The notes: generated from the sequence alone by a model not told the origin. A stretch of 64,000 nt of DNA from Paenibacillus sp. FSL H7-0357 (GCF_000758525.1 NZ_CP009241.1:7607501-7671500), one strand, 5' to 3'; counted from the first letter of the stretch, positions 33,882-43,933 are shown. Numbers and translations are program-made.

Positions 33882-35696
33882 CTATTGTTCTACCACACTT
33901 CCCGGCAAAAAGGAACTACCTCTCCCAAACTGCAGGATATCCTCTGCAATGAGAGCCAGCGCATCCCGCCAGAACTCCAGTGAATGCACATCAATGTCCA
34001 TCAGTTCCGCGGCATCCGCGATGGTTGTTCTGCTGCTGGCTGCCAGGAAGGATTGATACTGGTTCACAAAATCCCCGCCCCGCTTCTTATACTGTGCATA
34101 TAGTCCTTTGGAGAACAGCAGCCCGAACGAATAAGGGAAATTCAGAAACTCGTTGCCTGTCATATAATATCCGGCTTTGCTGATCCACTGGTATGGATGA
34201 ATCGATTCCGGAGCGACACTGTCACCATAAGCGGCAGTCATTGCCTCCAGCATCAGACTGTTAAGCTCCTCAACAGTTAACGCTCCTGATTTCCTTCTAT
34301 TATACAGCCGGCTTTCGAACAGGTAGCGGGCGTAGAAATCAACGATAAAATATCCGGCGTCGGAAAGGCTCCGTTCCAGGATAGGCAGCATTTCTTCCTC
34401 CGGGGCAGACTGAAGCAGCGCCTGATGGATAAGACTCTCGCAAAAGATCGATGCCGTCTCGGCAATTGGTATCGGATAATCGGTATTGACCATCGTCTCC
34501 CCGGCGAGGCAGCTGCTGTGGTACGCATGTCCAATTTCATGCGCCAGCACGCTAACATCCATATAACTTCCGGTAAAACTTGTCATAATCCGGCTCTCTC
34601 CGATCGGAAAGATATCTACGCACAGGCCGTAATTCCCTTTCCCCGCTCTTGGCTCAGCATCAATCCAGCGCCGGGTGAACACTTTGCGGGCAAACTCTCC
34701 CAGTTCTGCACTGAACGTGCTGAATCCGGCTACAATAAGCTCCTGCGCTTGCGGATAGGTAATTCTGGAAGAAGACTCCCCGCCAACCGGAGCAAAGATA
34801 TCATAGAACGGCAGCGGCCCCGTATGTCCCAGGAGCTTTGCTTTTTGGAGATAGTACTGCCCGAAGACCGGCAGGCTTTCCTCTATAGCCTGAAGCATGA
34901 CTTCGAGCGTCTCTTGATCCATGCGCGAAGCTGCCAGCACCTTATGCAGCGGCGAAGCATACCCTCTCAGCTCATAGACTGCTGCCGCTTCTCCGCACAC
35001 GGCATTGAGGCAGGCCGCACTCTGTTCCGCCACGCTCCGGCAAACCCCGGCCTCAGCCTCATACGCTGCTTTTCTAACCCGTGGATCACTGTCATAGACC
35101 AGATTTCGCAGTTCCGATAGAGACAAACTACGAATCGCACCTTCCATTTCCACATCCGCGCGCAATGTAGACAAGGTTCTCATATACAGCCTTTCCCAAG
35201 CTTTGGCGCCGGTATTCTGCATCCGGGCAATGACCGTCTCAGCCTCTTCACTGAGCAAATACTGTGACTGCCGCTGAAGCTGGCGCAGATAAAAGGCATG
35301 TCCGGCAAGATAATCGCTAGATTGTATGATGTTCTCCAGATCCTCCGCGCTCACTTGGGCCAGCCATTTGCTGAAGCTTACCAACGCTTCGCCGGCACCG
35401 GCTGCGGTATCCTCCAGTTCATCCATGCTATTCACTGCTTCTGCATTGCCGCTGTCACTGCTGAAGACCAGCTCCGCATAACTGAACAGGCAGAGATATA
35501 CTCTTTTGAACGCATTGTAACGCTCCAGGAACTCTTCCGTTTGTTTGGCCGCATTATCGTTATCCTTTAAATGAAGAGCCGCCCATGCCTTGAGGCCGCT
35601 GGCAAGGGTCTCCGCAAGTTTAAGGTCCGCTTGAAATTGATCTGACTGGAATGAGGGGTACAGGCTCTCCAGGTCCCATGTTAAGTCCATCTGCAT
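33882..35696 (-). CDS. Oligoendopeptidase F-like M3 metallopeptidase
   Basis: This 604-residue cytoplasmic peptidase of the M3 family has the zinc motif HEIGH at 386-390. A downstream ETASIFCESL-like segment supplies the third ligand glutamate. The long helical N-terminal half and the C-terminal domain ending SLEFWRDALALIAEDI match the oligoendopeptidase F family, which degrades short peptides. The ATG at 35696 follows AAGGAG by five bases. The gene stands alone, with the mini-protein gene downstream on the same strand possibly co-transcribed. Confidence 0.92.
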   Translation of the reverse strand: MQMDLTWDLESLYPSFQSDQFQADLKLAETLASGLKAWAALHLKDNDNAAKQTEEFLERYNAFKRVYLCLFSYAELVFSSDSGNAEAVNSMDELEDTAAGAGEALVSFSKWLAQVSAEDLENIIQSSDYLAGHAFYLRQLQRQSQYLLSEEAETVIARMQNTGAKAWERLYMRTLSTLRADVEMEGAIRSLSLSELRNLVYDSDPRVRKAAYEAEAGVCRSVAEQSAACLNAVCGEAAAVYELRGYASPLHKVLAASRMDQETLEVMLQAIEESLPVFGQYYLQKAKLLGHTGPLPFYDIFAPVGGESSSRITYPQAQELIVAGFSTFSAELGEFARKVFTRRWIDAEPRAGKGNYGLCVDIFPIGESRIMTSFTGSYMDVSVLAHEIGHAYHSSCLAGETMVNTDYPIPIAETASIFCESLIHQALLQSAPEEEMLPILERSLSDAGYFIVDFYARYLFESRLYNRRKSGALTVEELNSLMLEAMTAAYGDSVAPESIHPYQWISKAGYYMTGNEFLNFPYSFGLLFSKGLYAQYKKRGGDFVNQYQSFLAASSRTTIADAAELMDIDVHSLEFWRDALALIAEDILQFGRGSSFLPGSVVEQ

Positions 35697-36036
35697 TTTA
35701 TCTCCTTATCATAAACGCAGCTGAAGCTATACGTATCCCGGCAACCAGCCATAAATACATATAGCGGGCTGCGTATAGTTGAATGTATTTTCAGAACTCT
35801 CTAACCTGCGGTTGCAACTCACATGCTTCCACCTCTTCCGATGTTTTACAAGAAATTCATTCAAGTATATCACGCTTCCTCATGGTAAAATATGCGGTAA
35901 ATAACTGGATATAACCCACTAACAGCGGTTCACAGAAAGGAAGATGGCGGATCTTCCATAAGATCATCAGGAAATATCAGGGTTAATGCGTTATGATAAG
36001 CTTAATTCTATTTATTCCCGCAAAGGAGTACCTATC
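35697..36036. other. Divergent promoter region, no gene recognised
   Basis: This 340-base gap between the M3 peptidase and DUF2252 genes must hold both promoters. I could not assign convincing promoter boxes or a small gene. Confidence 0.4.
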
Positions 36037-37398
36037 ATGATCAATGAATCCATAACCGAGGGTGTCATTCGTACCCGTACGAAACTCCGCAAAGATCTGC
36101 TAATCTCCATTTTTGACGAATTCGACGGCACCATTATGGGCCTGACTCCCTGGAAGCGGACAGAAAAGTACCTGAAGATGTCGCTCAGCCCTTTTTCATT
36201 CTACCGGGGCAGCTCTTATCTATTCTATTTTGACGCCACAAGGCAATACTTTCCCTACCACACTTCGGCGGAGCGCCCGACCTGGATTCAAGGGGACCTG
36301 CATTTTGAGAATTTCGGGGCTTTCCGCAGCGAAGATGGCTCTATCGTATATGACGTCAATGATTTCGATGAGGGTTATGTCGGCTCCTATCTGTACGATA
36401 TATTGCGTATGGCAGGCAGTATTGCGCTTGTCGGGCGGCAGCTGGGGTACGGGGAGGCAGAGCAGCTTAACGTAATCGAGGGTTTTGTGCAGGCCTATTC
36501 CAGAGGGATCCGCCGGTTCAGCCAAGGCAAGGACAACCCCGGCAACTTCGTACTGAATGAGAACGGGGCCAAAGGGCCGGTGAAGAAGCTGCTCCGCAAG
36601 CTGGAGAAACGCCGCCAGGGTCATTTTCTGGAAAAGGTTACGTCCCAAATGCAGAGCGGCAGAGTATTTCTGGAGAACTCCGAGCTGGCTGTTCCAGAGG
36701 TAGAGGAGCAAACGTTGCTGGAGAAGGCCTGGAGTTTCTATATGCAGACCATTGTCGCCCGCAGCTGGAATGACGATCATTACCGGATGAAGGACATTGC
36801 TGTCAAACATGGCTCGGGCACTGCATCCATCGGGCTGGACCGTTACTATATATTGATCGAAGGCGGAAGCAGTCAAGAAGATACCGACGATACCATTTTG
36901 GAAGTAAAAGAGGTTCGTGTGCCAGTCCCGGCTTATTTCATGCCTTATTCCGAGTCTTTCTGGAGCTCATTCGGACATCAAGGGAAACGTGTGGCGGCCA
37001 CACAGCAGGCGATGCATCACAAAGCTGATCCCTATCTGGGCTTTCTGACGATGGATGGCCGGGATTTTTATGTCCGCGAACGCTCCCCGTATAAAAAAAG
37101 CCTGAAGCTCAAAGACATCGCAACTGTAGACGATATGCTCCAGGTTGTTGAAGTCATGGGCAGCCTAACGGCCAAAATGCATGCCAGAGCCGACGCCGAT
37201 GTGGACCAAGGAATCCTCTCCTACCACAGCGAGAAGGAAATTGCCAAAGCGATGGGCCCGGACCCTGATGCTTTTGCCCGCTATATTTCCCAATGGGCTT
37301 ACGGTTATGCCACCCAGGTGGAGAAAGACTTCGTGATGTTTACAGAATGGGTGAAGGAGCGGTTTGGAGAGGAAGCGGAAGTGCCTCAGGTGGAGTAG
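36037..37398 (+). CDS. DUF2252 family protein
   Basis: This 453-residue protein has the DUF2252 kinase-like motifs FYRGSSYLFYFDATRQY, QGDLHFENFGAF and YDVNDFDEGYVGSYLYDILRMAGS. The QGDLHxxNFG loop resembles the catalytic loop of aminoglycoside/homoserine kinases, so a small-molecule phosphotransferase activity is possible but unproven. The ATG at 36037 lies eight bases after AAAGGAG; an earlier ATG at 35986 has no site. It is convergent with cydC and ends in a strong terminator. No operon partner. Confidence 0.85.
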   Translation: MINESITEGVIRTRTKLRKDLLISIFDEFDGTIMGLTPWKRTEKYLKMSLSPFSFYRGSSYLFYFDATRQYFPYHTSAERPTWIQGDLHFENFGAFRSEDGSIVYDVNDFDEGYVGSYLYDILRMAGSIALVGRQLGYGEAEQLNVIEGFVQAYSRGIRRFSQGKDNPGNFVLNENGAKGPVKKLLRKLEKRRQGHFLEKVTSQMQSGRVFLENSELAVPEVEEQTLLEKAWSFYMQTIVARSWNDDHYRMKDIAVKHGSGTASIGLDRYYILIEGGSSQEDTDDTILEVKEVRVPVPAYFMPYSESFWSSFGHQGKRVAATQQAMHHKADPYLGFLTMDGRDFYVRERSPYKKSLKLKDIATVDDMLQVVEVMGSLTAKMHARADADVDQGILSYHSEKEIAKAMGPDPDAFARYISQWAYGYATQVEKDFVMFTEWVKERFGEEAEVPQVE

Positions 37399-37459
37399 CT
37401 GCCCCGGCTGTAGGAAGCGAGAATCGCCAATAACGTGAAGCATATAATTCTTATATTTT

Positions 37460-37502
37460 TAAAAAAGGCTCTTTCCCCCTCTTGGGTGGAAAGAGCCTTT
37501 TC
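37460..37502. terminator. Convergent terminator between DUF2252 and cydC
   Basis: AAAAGGCTCTTTCC pairs with GGAAAGAGCCTTTT with T and A runs at both ends. It serves both convergent transcripts. Confidence 0.9.
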
Positions 37503-37512
37503 ATATTCATCT

Positions 37513-39312
37513 CTATTCTCCTGCTGCCGTGTTCACGAACCCGCTTGGCCGGTCCAGCTCATACAGCTTGCGGTATCGCGGTTCCTTGTCCATCAGCTCG
37601 GCATGGGTGCCGCGCATTTCCACGAACCCGTTCTCCATAAAGATCACTTCGTCCATCTGCTCTGCACCGACAAGATGGTGGGTGACCCAGATCAGCGTCT
37701 TGCCCTCCATGGCCTCGAACATAGTAGCCAGCAGATCCCGCTCAGTACGCGGGTCAAGCCCGACGGTTGGCTCGTCGAGTACAACTACCGGTGTATTCTG
37801 CAGCAGAATCCGTGCCAGGGCTATCCGCTGGCGTTCCCCGCCGGAGAAGCGCTGGCCCGCCTCGCGCACCGCTGTGTTATAGCCTTCCGGCAGCGATGAG
37901 ATCAGTGTATCCAGCTTGGCCAGCTTGGCGGCCTGCTTAATGTCCTCATCAGACGCATCAGGATTACCAAGCCGGATGTTATTGGCTACGGTAGTGTCGA
38001 ACAAGTGCGGGCTCTGGTTCAGGACGGCAATAAGCTGCGGAATTCTCTCGCCATAAGCGGAAGCTTCAATCCCCTTAATCGTAGCCGAACCAACGGAAGG
38101 CGAAATGACGCCCTGAATCACCTTCAGCAGTGTCGATTTCCCTGCCCCGCTGCGCCCGATAACGGCAATCTTCCGGCCTTGCGGAATATCGAGCGTCAGA
38201 TTGCGGATCGACCAGTCATCTCCCGCAGCATAGCGGTAACCGGCATTCTCCAGCCGGATAGGCGCCAGCCCGGTTTCCTTGATCGCCTTGACCGCAGCAT
38301 CCACATGGCGCGCAGTGTCAGCCTTCCCCGAATCCGGTGCTGCCCCCGCCATACTTCCTTCCGCGGCTTCCACGCCGGACAGGCGCTCCAGCGAATTGCG
38401 GTATTGCGGGATCTTCTCTACCGCTTCCGAGACCGGCAGGAAAGCATCTGCTACCGGAAAGACCACCAGTACAAACGCTGCAATCAGCGTTCCGGCAATG
38501 GCCCCGTCCGCGAATTGGCCGGCGGCCCAGTACAGCATCGACAGCACGCCGATGCCGACAACCGCCTGCCCGATGAACATGCGCAGGCGCGCCCAGCGAC
38601 GCAGCGCTCCGTCGGTGTGGGCGACAGCTCTCTCATCGGCCTCGTAGGTTTCCACGAATTGGCCCTGCCGTCCGCTGATCACCCAGTCGCCCATCCCCAG
38701 CACAGCATCCGTCAGCTTCTGGTAGAGGCGGTTGCGCTCCTGCTTCACCTGACGCTGGCGTTTTTGCGTCAGCAGCAGGGAAATCAGCGGCAGCACAACT
38801 ACCAGCACCAGCATATAGAGTCCCATCAGCAGAGCAAAAGCCACATCAAACGTGCCAATGGAAATTACCGCCGCCGCGTAGATCAGGAGGGCAATAATGC
38901 TTGGGAATACAGTGCGCAGATACACATTCTGCAAATATTCAATATCGTCGGCCAGCATGCCGAGAATATCCCCGGTACGGAACCGCGAAGATAGAAACAG
39001 CGCCTGCGGCTCCAGGATATTGTAGAGCCGGATCCGCATCTTCGAGAGAATCCGCAGGATCGTATCATGCGAGACCAGGCGTTCCGCATAGTGGATGACC
39101 GCCCGGCTCGTCCCGAACGTGCGCACGCCGACAATCGGCACATAGATCATCAGTATATTTTCTGGCGGTATGGACGCCTTTGAGATCAGAAATCCCGAAG
39201 TGTACATCAGGGACGAAGCTGAGAAAATCGTCAACGCACCCAGCACGATAATCAGCAAAAACCGCCAGAAATAAGGGGAGACATAGGGAGCAAACCATCC
39301 TTCACGTTTCAA
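37513..39312 (-). CDS. cydC: Thiol reductant ABC exporter subunit CydC
   Basis: This 599-residue fused membrane/ATPase half-transporter has six N-terminal helices, then Walker A GRSGAGKSTLL, signature FSGGERQRIALARILL and Walker B VVVLDEPTVGLD. CydCD exports cysteine and glutathione to the outside and is required for assembly of cytochrome bd. Its order after CydD and its partner CydD's features support the naming. It overlaps cydD by four bases and is the last gene of cydABDC. It ends before a convergent terminator. Confidence 0.9.
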   Translation of the reverse strand: MKREGWFAPYVSPYFWRFLLIIVLGALTIFSASSLMYTSGFLISKASIPPENILMIYVPIVGVRTFGTSRAVIHYAERLVSHDTILRILSKMRIRLYNILEPQALFLSSRFRTGDILGMLADDIEYLQNVYLRTVFPSIIALLIYAAAVISIGTFDVAFALLMGLYMLVLVVVLPLISLLLTQKRQRQVKQERNRLYQKLTDAVLGMGDWVISGRQGQFVETYEADERAVAHTDGALRRWARLRMFIGQAVVGIGVLSMLYWAAGQFADGAIAGTLIAAFVLVVFPVADAFLPVSEAVEKIPQYRNSLERLSGVEAAEGSMAGAAPDSGKADTARHVDAAVKAIKETGLAPIRLENAGYRYAAGDDWSIRNLTLDIPQGRKIAVIGRSGAGKSTLLKVIQGVISPSVGSATIKGIEASAYGERIPQLIAVLNQSPHLFDTTVANNIRLGNPDASDEDIKQAAKLAKLDTLISSLPEGYNTAVREAGQRFSGGERQRIALARILLQNTPVVVLDEPTVGLDPRTERDLLATMFEAMEGKTLIWVTHHLVGAEQMDEVIFMENGFVEMRGTHAELMDKEPRYRKLYELDRPSGFVNTAAGE

Positions 39313-41072
39313 TGGATTCCCTCCAATTGACTTTGAATAAGCTCATAATAAGCACCGCGCCGGGCAACTAGCTCCGGATGGGTACCAACCTCGGCCACCT
39401 GTCCCTGCTGCATCACGACAATCAGATCCATATCGATCATCCAGTGCAGGCGGTGGGTGGCGAGAAACACAAGTTTCCCTGCAAATAGCGGCAGCATTGT
39501 TTGCTTCAGCTCGTATTCCGTCTCTATGTCCAGATGGGCGGTCGGCTCGTCGAGCAGCATGACCGGACGGCTGCTCAGCAGTGCGCGGGCCAGCGCGACG
39601 CGCTGTTCCTGACCGCCGCTGAGCGAACGGCCGCCGCCGCCGATCATTTCATCCAGTCCGCTTGGCAGCGACTCCACCAGCTTGGATAATCCAGCGGCGG
39701 CCATCACCGAAGCAACAGCTTCCGTCGAAGCTTCCGGATAATAGAAACGCACATTATCCGCCAGCGTGCCGCTGAAAATATACGGCCGCTGCGGAATATA
39801 TGAGGTCTGCTTGCGCCACTCCTCATCGGTAAGCGCACTGACACGGTTCCCGTTAATGCTTATGCTCCCTGAGGTAGGATGCAGAAAGCCGCCCAGGATA
39901 TCGACCAGTGTGGATTTACCCGCGCCGCTCTCTCCGATAATTCCAATCTTCGCAGAACCCTTGAACTCCAGGTTAACGCCCTCCAGCGAGGCAATCCCGT
40001 CAGCTTCATATTTAACGCCAACCTGCTCCAGCTTCAGCACACTATCCTGCCGCCAAGTAAATACAGCGGCAGGAGACGGCGCGGCTGTAGAGGTTTCCGT
40101 TCCCCCAGCCTCCAATACCTCCGCTGTTACCGTATCCCGGTCGATAATGTCCTTCATCGCTTCACCGGCTTCCTTGCCATCCAGCGTAGCATGGAAATCT
40201 GCTCCGACCAGCCGGACCGGCAGGAAATATTCCGGCGCCAGGATCAGAATGGTTAACCCGGTAACCAGGGTCATCTGCTCATTGACCAGCCGCAGCCCCA
40301 GGCTTACAGCTACTGAGGCCACGGATAACATCGTGAAGAAGTCCATCGCGAAGGAAGACAGAAAAGCTACACGCAGCGTACGCATTGTAGCCGAACGGTA
40401 GCGGTCACTGACCTCGGCAATACTGTCACTATGACTGCGGCTGCGCCCGAGAAACTTCAGCGTCTCCAGCCCGCGCAGCGAATCAACAAAATGATTGGAC
40501 AGCGTCCGGTAGGACTTCAGCTGGCGGTCCATTTGCTTGCGGGCAGTCATTCCGATCAGAATCATAAAGACGATAATAATTGGCATCGTCAAGGTAAGAA
40601 TAACACCGCTCGACGTATCCAGAGTATAGATGTATACCAGAAGCAAGACCGGTGTTACCGCCATGCCTACCATCCGCGGAATAATAAGCTCTATATAGGT
40701 GCGGAACTTCGTTACTCCTTCAAGCACAAGCGTAACCAGATTTCCCGTGCCCCGGTCGCCCGCCAGCCTCGGTCCCAGCTGGAACAGCTTGTCCATCATT
40801 TGTCTCCGCATGCTGCTGCCGGTGTTCTCCGCGAAGCGGTAAGAGACGCGGCTCATCAGCATGGCGCAGGCATGGCGTACAAGAAACGCAAGAAGGAACA
40901 AGAGCATTGTCGCCCCTTGTTCCTTCAGCGGTTCTCCCGCAAACAGCGCAGAGACTACTTCTGCCAGCGACTTAGCCAGCAGAAGTATGGACAGGCTTTG
41001 CACCAGGGTAAGGAAGCCTACGATCAGAAAGACCGGCTTAACTCCTTTGTACCCAAGCAAATTTTTATCCAT
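39309..41072 (-). CDS. cydD: Thiol reductant ABC exporter subunit CydD
   Basis: This 587-residue subunit is the partner of CydC. It has an N-terminal membrane domain with LAGDRGTGNLVTLVLEGVTKFRTYIELIIPRM and a C-terminal ATPase with Walker A GESGAGKSTLVD, signature SLSGGQEQRVALARALL and Walker B VMLLDEPTAHLD. It exports thiol reductants needed for cytochrome bd maturation. Its ATG overlaps the cydB stop by one base and its end overlaps cydC by four bases, so cydABDC is a tightly coupled operon. Confidence 0.92.
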   Translation of the reverse strand: MDKNLLGYKGVKPVFLIVGFLTLVQSLSILLLAKSLAEVVSALFAGEPLKEQGATMLLFLLAFLVRHACAMLMSRVSYRFAENTGSSMRRQMMDKLFQLGPRLAGDRGTGNLVTLVLEGVTKFRTYIELIIPRMVGMAVTPVLLLVYIYTLDTSSGVILTLTMPIIIVFMILIGMTARKQMDRQLKSYRTLSNHFVDSLRGLETLKFLGRSRSHSDSIAEVSDRYRSATMRTLRVAFLSSFAMDFFTMLSVASVAVSLGLRLVNEQMTLVTGLTILILAPEYFLPVRLVGADFHATLDGKEAGEAMKDIIDRDTVTAEVLEAGGTETSTAAPSPAAVFTWRQDSVLKLEQVGVKYEADGIASLEGVNLEFKGSAKIGIIGESGAGKSTLVDILGGFLHPTSGSISINGNRVSALTDEEWRKQTSYIPQRPYIFSGTLADNVRFYYPEASTEAVASVMAAAGLSKLVESLPSGLDEMIGGGGRSLSGGQEQRVALARALLSSRPVMLLDEPTAHLDIETEYELKQTMLPLFAGKLVFLATHRLHWMIDMDLIVVMQQGQVAEVGTHPELVARRGAYYELIQSQLEGIH

Positions 41073-42088
41073 TAGTATTCAAGATGCTCCTTCTCGTGAA
41101 CCCGTTTGTGGAAGATGAAATAACTCCAGATCTGATAACCGAGCACGAACGGCAGCAGCGTCAGCGCTACAATCGACATCACCTTCAGTGAATACTGGCC
41201 CGAAGCCGCATTGGTGATCGTCAGATTAAACGCCTCATCAATAGAGCTGATCATAACCCGCGGGAACAGTCCCACAAATATCGACATCACCGACAAAGCC
41301 ATAACCGCTCCGGTCATCCCGAATGCCCAGCTGTCCTTCTTCTTGGTCATGAAATAGCCGGACAGAACGAAGGCGGCAATGCCTAGAATCACTAATACCA
41401 GCAGCAATGCACCACGTTGTTCAAACACATCTGTCATATAGTAAGTCATAATTACAAAAGCAACCAGCAGCGCAGCCAGCGGGAACAATAACTTCTGCGC
41501 CAGCTTGCGCGCACGAACCTGCAGATCGCCAACCGTACGGAGCGTAGTGAACATCAAACCATGCACCAGGCAAAGCAGCACTACAGTAATCCCTGCGACT
41601 ACGGTATACACATTCACGATGTCGAAGAATCCGGCATACATCTGCATGTCACCGTCAATCGGCAACCCCTTGATGAAGCTCGCGAACACTACTGCCAGCA
41701 GGAACGGCGGAAGGAAGCTGCCGAAGAAGATGCAGGCGTCCCAGGTTCTTTTCCAGGCCAGTGAATCGCGTTTGCCTCTGAATTCAAAGGCGACACCGCG
41801 GGCAATCAGCGCCAGCAGGGCAAAGACAAACGGGATATAGAATCCGCTGAACAGCGTTGCGTACCAGTTGGGGAAAGCAGCGAACATCGCGCCCGCACCC
41901 GTCAGCAGCCATACCTCATTCGCATCCCAGAACGGCCCGATCGAGTTGATTAGCACCCGGCGTTCCGTATCATTCTTGGCCAGGAACTGCGTTTCCATTC
42001 CTACGCCGAAGTCGAAGCCTTCCAGGAAGAAAAATCCGATAAATAATACCGCAATCAGCACAAACCACAATTCATTAAGAGAAAGCAT
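41072..42088 (-). CDS. cydB: Cytochrome bd ubiquinol oxidase subunit II
   Basis: At 338 residues this is the family length, with about nine membrane helices. It begins MLSLNELWFVLIAVLFIGFFFLEGFDFGVG, the conserved CydB start, and contains NEVWLLTGAGAMFAAFPNWYAT. It forms the heme bd oxidase with CydA, reducing oxygen at the expense of quinol under low aeration. The ATG at 42088 follows GGAGGGATCGC and overlaps the end of cydA by 14 bases. A longer upstream frame has no site. Confidence 0.96.
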   Translation of the reverse strand: MLSLNELWFVLIAVLFIGFFFLEGFDFGVGMETQFLAKNDTERRVLINSIGPFWDANEVWLLTGAGAMFAAFPNWYATLFSGFYIPFVFALLALIARGVAFEFRGKRDSLAWKRTWDACIFFGSFLPPFLLAVVFASFIKGLPIDGDMQMYAGFFDIVNVYTVVAGITVVLLCLVHGLMFTTLRTVGDLQVRARKLAQKLLFPLAALLVAFVIMTYYMTDVFEQRGALLLVLVILGIAAFVLSGYFMTKKKDSWAFGMTGAVMALSVMSIFVGLFPRVMISSIDEAFNLTITNAASGQYSLKVMSIVALTLLPFVLGYQIWSYFIFHKRVHEKEHLEY

Positions 42089-43478
42089 GCGATCCCTCCT
42101 TACTATATGGATCATGCGACTCACCGTGATCGTTATCCATGGCATAAGGGCCTTTTTTGATAACTTTGATGAACAATCCGATCAGTACCGCTCCCAGAAT
42201 AGCGTAGATCGCCGTAAAGGAGATCACCGAGAACAGCACCTGTCCAGCCGATATATTAGGAGACACACTGTCTTCTGTCGTCATTAATCCGAATACCGTC
42301 CAAGGCTGACGTCCGATCTCTGTCATGATCCAGCCTGCAGTATTGGCAATTGGCGGAAGCAGCAGCCCCCAGAACATGAACCGCATAAACCAGGTGTTCG
42401 GACGTTCCATCTTTTTGCGCCACATCAGATACATCGCATACATGCCGAGCACAATCATCAGCGTGCCTGCGACCACCATGATCCGGAAGCTCCAGAAAGT
42501 CGTACGAACAGGCGGGATATAATCCCCCGGGCCGTACTTTTGTTCATATTCCGCCTGCAGCGTGTTCATCCCTTTAACTTCACCGGAGAACTTACTGTAG
42601 GACAAGAAACTCAGCATATAAGGAATCTTGATTTCCCCGGAGTTTGATTTATTGTCAGGATCGATAAAAGCACTGGCTGTCCAAGCCGCAGGGTCACCAC
42701 TGTCCTCCCAAAGGGCTTCCGTAGCTGCCATCTTCATCGGCTGTGTCTCTACCAGATACTGCGCTTGGGCATGACCTGCAACGGCTACCCCCATGGAGGA
42801 GACAATGCCGACAATCGCCGCAATTTCGAACGATTTTCTAAAGAAAGGCACATCCTGCTTCTTGAGCATTTTATAGGCACTGATACCCGTTACCAGAAAT
42901 GCCCCTGTAGCGTAAGCCGCGAGCACCGTATGCGGGAATTCCACCAGCAATTGTCCGTTTGTAATCAAAGCCAGGAAATCATTCATTTCGGCCCGGCCAT
43001 TATTCATCGCAAAACCAACAGGGTGCTGCATAAAAGAATTGGCTGCGAGAATCCAGAATGCCGATAACATCGTTCCCAGCGCTACCATCCAGATGGACAG
43101 TAAATGAATCTTCTTGGAGACTTTGTCCCAGCCAAAAATCCATAAGCCGATAAAAGTAGACTCCAGGAAAAACGCCAGCAGCGCTTCAATCGCAAGTGGA
43201 GCCCCAAATACATCCCCGACAAAGCGGGAATAATCGGACCAGTTCATTCCGAACTGGAATTCCTGCAATATCCCTGTTACTACCCCTACTGCGAAGTTAA
43301 TGAGAAATAGCTTTCCCCAAAACTGCGCCATTCTTTTGTACTCATCGTTGCCTTTTCGGACATACATCGTCTCCATGATCGCGATCAAGAGTGCAAGTCC
43401 AATAGATACCGGTACAAAGAAGTAATGAAAGATCGTCGTCGACGCAAATTGTATACGCGACAGCATAACTGTATCCAT
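42075..43478 (-). CDS. cydA: Cytochrome bd ubiquinol oxidase subunit I
   Basis: This 467-residue subunit carries the hemes. It begins MDTVMLSRIQFASTTIFHYFFVPVSIGLALLIA, with the first heme-ligand histidine in the FHYFF motif at residue 18. It has the quinol-binding and membrane segments typical of CydA (GFAMNNGRAE, then a Q-loop area AEYEQKYGPGDYIPPVRTTFW). Under Rex control in Firmicutes it is made at low oxygen or high NADH. Two palindromes upstream (43542-43557 and 43593-43610) fit that model. It is the first gene of cydABDC. Confidence 0.96.
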   Translation of the reverse strand: MDTVMLSRIQFASTTIFHYFFVPVSIGLALLIAIMETMYVRKGNDEYKRMAQFWGKLFLINFAVGVVTGILQEFQFGMNWSDYSRFVGDVFGAPLAIEALLAFFLESTFIGLWIFGWDKVSKKIHLLSIWMVALGTMLSAFWILAANSFMQHPVGFAMNNGRAEMNDFLALITNGQLLVEFPHTVLAAYATGAFLVTGISAYKMLKKQDVPFFRKSFEIAAIVGIVSSMGVAVAGHAQAQYLVETQPMKMAATEALWEDSGDPAAWTASAFIDPDNKSNSGEIKIPYMLSFLSYSKFSGEVKGMNTLQAEYEQKYGPGDYIPPVRTTFWSFRIMVVAGTLMIVLGMYAMYLMWRKKMERPNTWFMRFMFWGLLLPPIANTAGWIMTEIGRQPWTVFGLMTTEDSVSPNISAGQVLFSVISFTAIYAILGAVLIGLFIKVIKKGPYAMDNDHGESHDPYSKEGSHAFS

Positions 43479-43541
43479 GTTTCTTCCCCTTTCTTCTCCC
43501 CATTCGTTATGTCTATTCTGTCAAAAATTTAAGGCTTAAAG

Positions 43542-43557
43542 TGTGATAATTATCACA
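43542..43557. promoter_or_regulatory. Perfect 16-bp palindrome upstream of cydA
   Basis: TGTGATAATTATCACA is a perfect palindrome 64 bases upstream of the cydA start. TGTGA/TCACA is the half-site shared by Rex and CRP/FNR proteins. Confidence 0.75.
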
Positions 43558-43592
43558 TTATACACCCGGATTCGGCCTAAAAAACAATAAAT

Positions 43593-43610
43593 TTGTGACA
43601 AATATCACAA
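43593..43610. promoter_or_regulatory. Rex-type operator upstream of cydA
   Basis: TTGTGA-CAAATA-TCACAA closely matches the known Rex box (TTGTGAA-N4-TTCACAA). Together with the site at 43542 it suggests cooperative redox control of cydABDC. Confidence 0.75.
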
Positions 43611-43625
43611 TATTACGTTCGGAAA

Positions 43626-43656
43626 GCAAAAAAAATAAGACGGTTTTACCGTCTTG
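43626..43656 (-). terminator. Terminator of the YdjO-like gene
   Basis: AAGACGGT pairs with ACCGTCTT with eight T residues following on the minus strand. It lies about 47 bases downstream of the stop at 43703. Confidence 0.85.
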
Positions 43657-43702
43657 GATTTGTTCGTCGTTCTATAGAAAGCTTGACTCATAAAGGCATT
43701 GG

Positions 43703-43933
43703 TTAGGTAATCGAAATACCCTTCTTCAGCGATTTGAGATCGCCATTAGAATTAAGCAATTGCGGCAGCATCTTCATGCTGCGAACCATTGGGGCATGAC
43801 AGAGACGGCAAGAAGGCGCATGTTCAAATGCGAAATTATCCCTCATCCATCCGTTGCATCCATCATTGGTACAGGCCCAAATTGCGGTATTTTCTTCCGG
43901 TACTTCCTCTAAAGGCTTCTTCCGGTAGTTCAT
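43703..43933 (-). CDS. Cold-inducible YdjO-like zinc-ribbon protein
   Basis: This 76-residue protein has CTNDGC and CRLCHAPM, a four-cysteine zinc-ribbon pattern, with WMRDNFAFEHAPSC between them. This is the YdjO family found beside cspA-type genes in Bacillota. In Bacillus it is described as cold-inducible, and its position right after the cold-shock gene fits. The ATG at 43933 follows GGAAGGGAGG. A terminator follows. Its function is unknown. Confidence 0.85.
   Translation of the reverse strand: MNYRKKPLEEVPEENTAIWACTNDGCNGWMRDNFAFEHAPSCRLCHAPMVRSMKMLPQLLNSNGDLKSLKKGISIT

Noticed and set aside
35986..36036. Earlier start for the DUF2252 protein
   Set aside because: The first ATG lacks a ribosome binding site while the one at 36037 has AAAGGAG at ideal distance.
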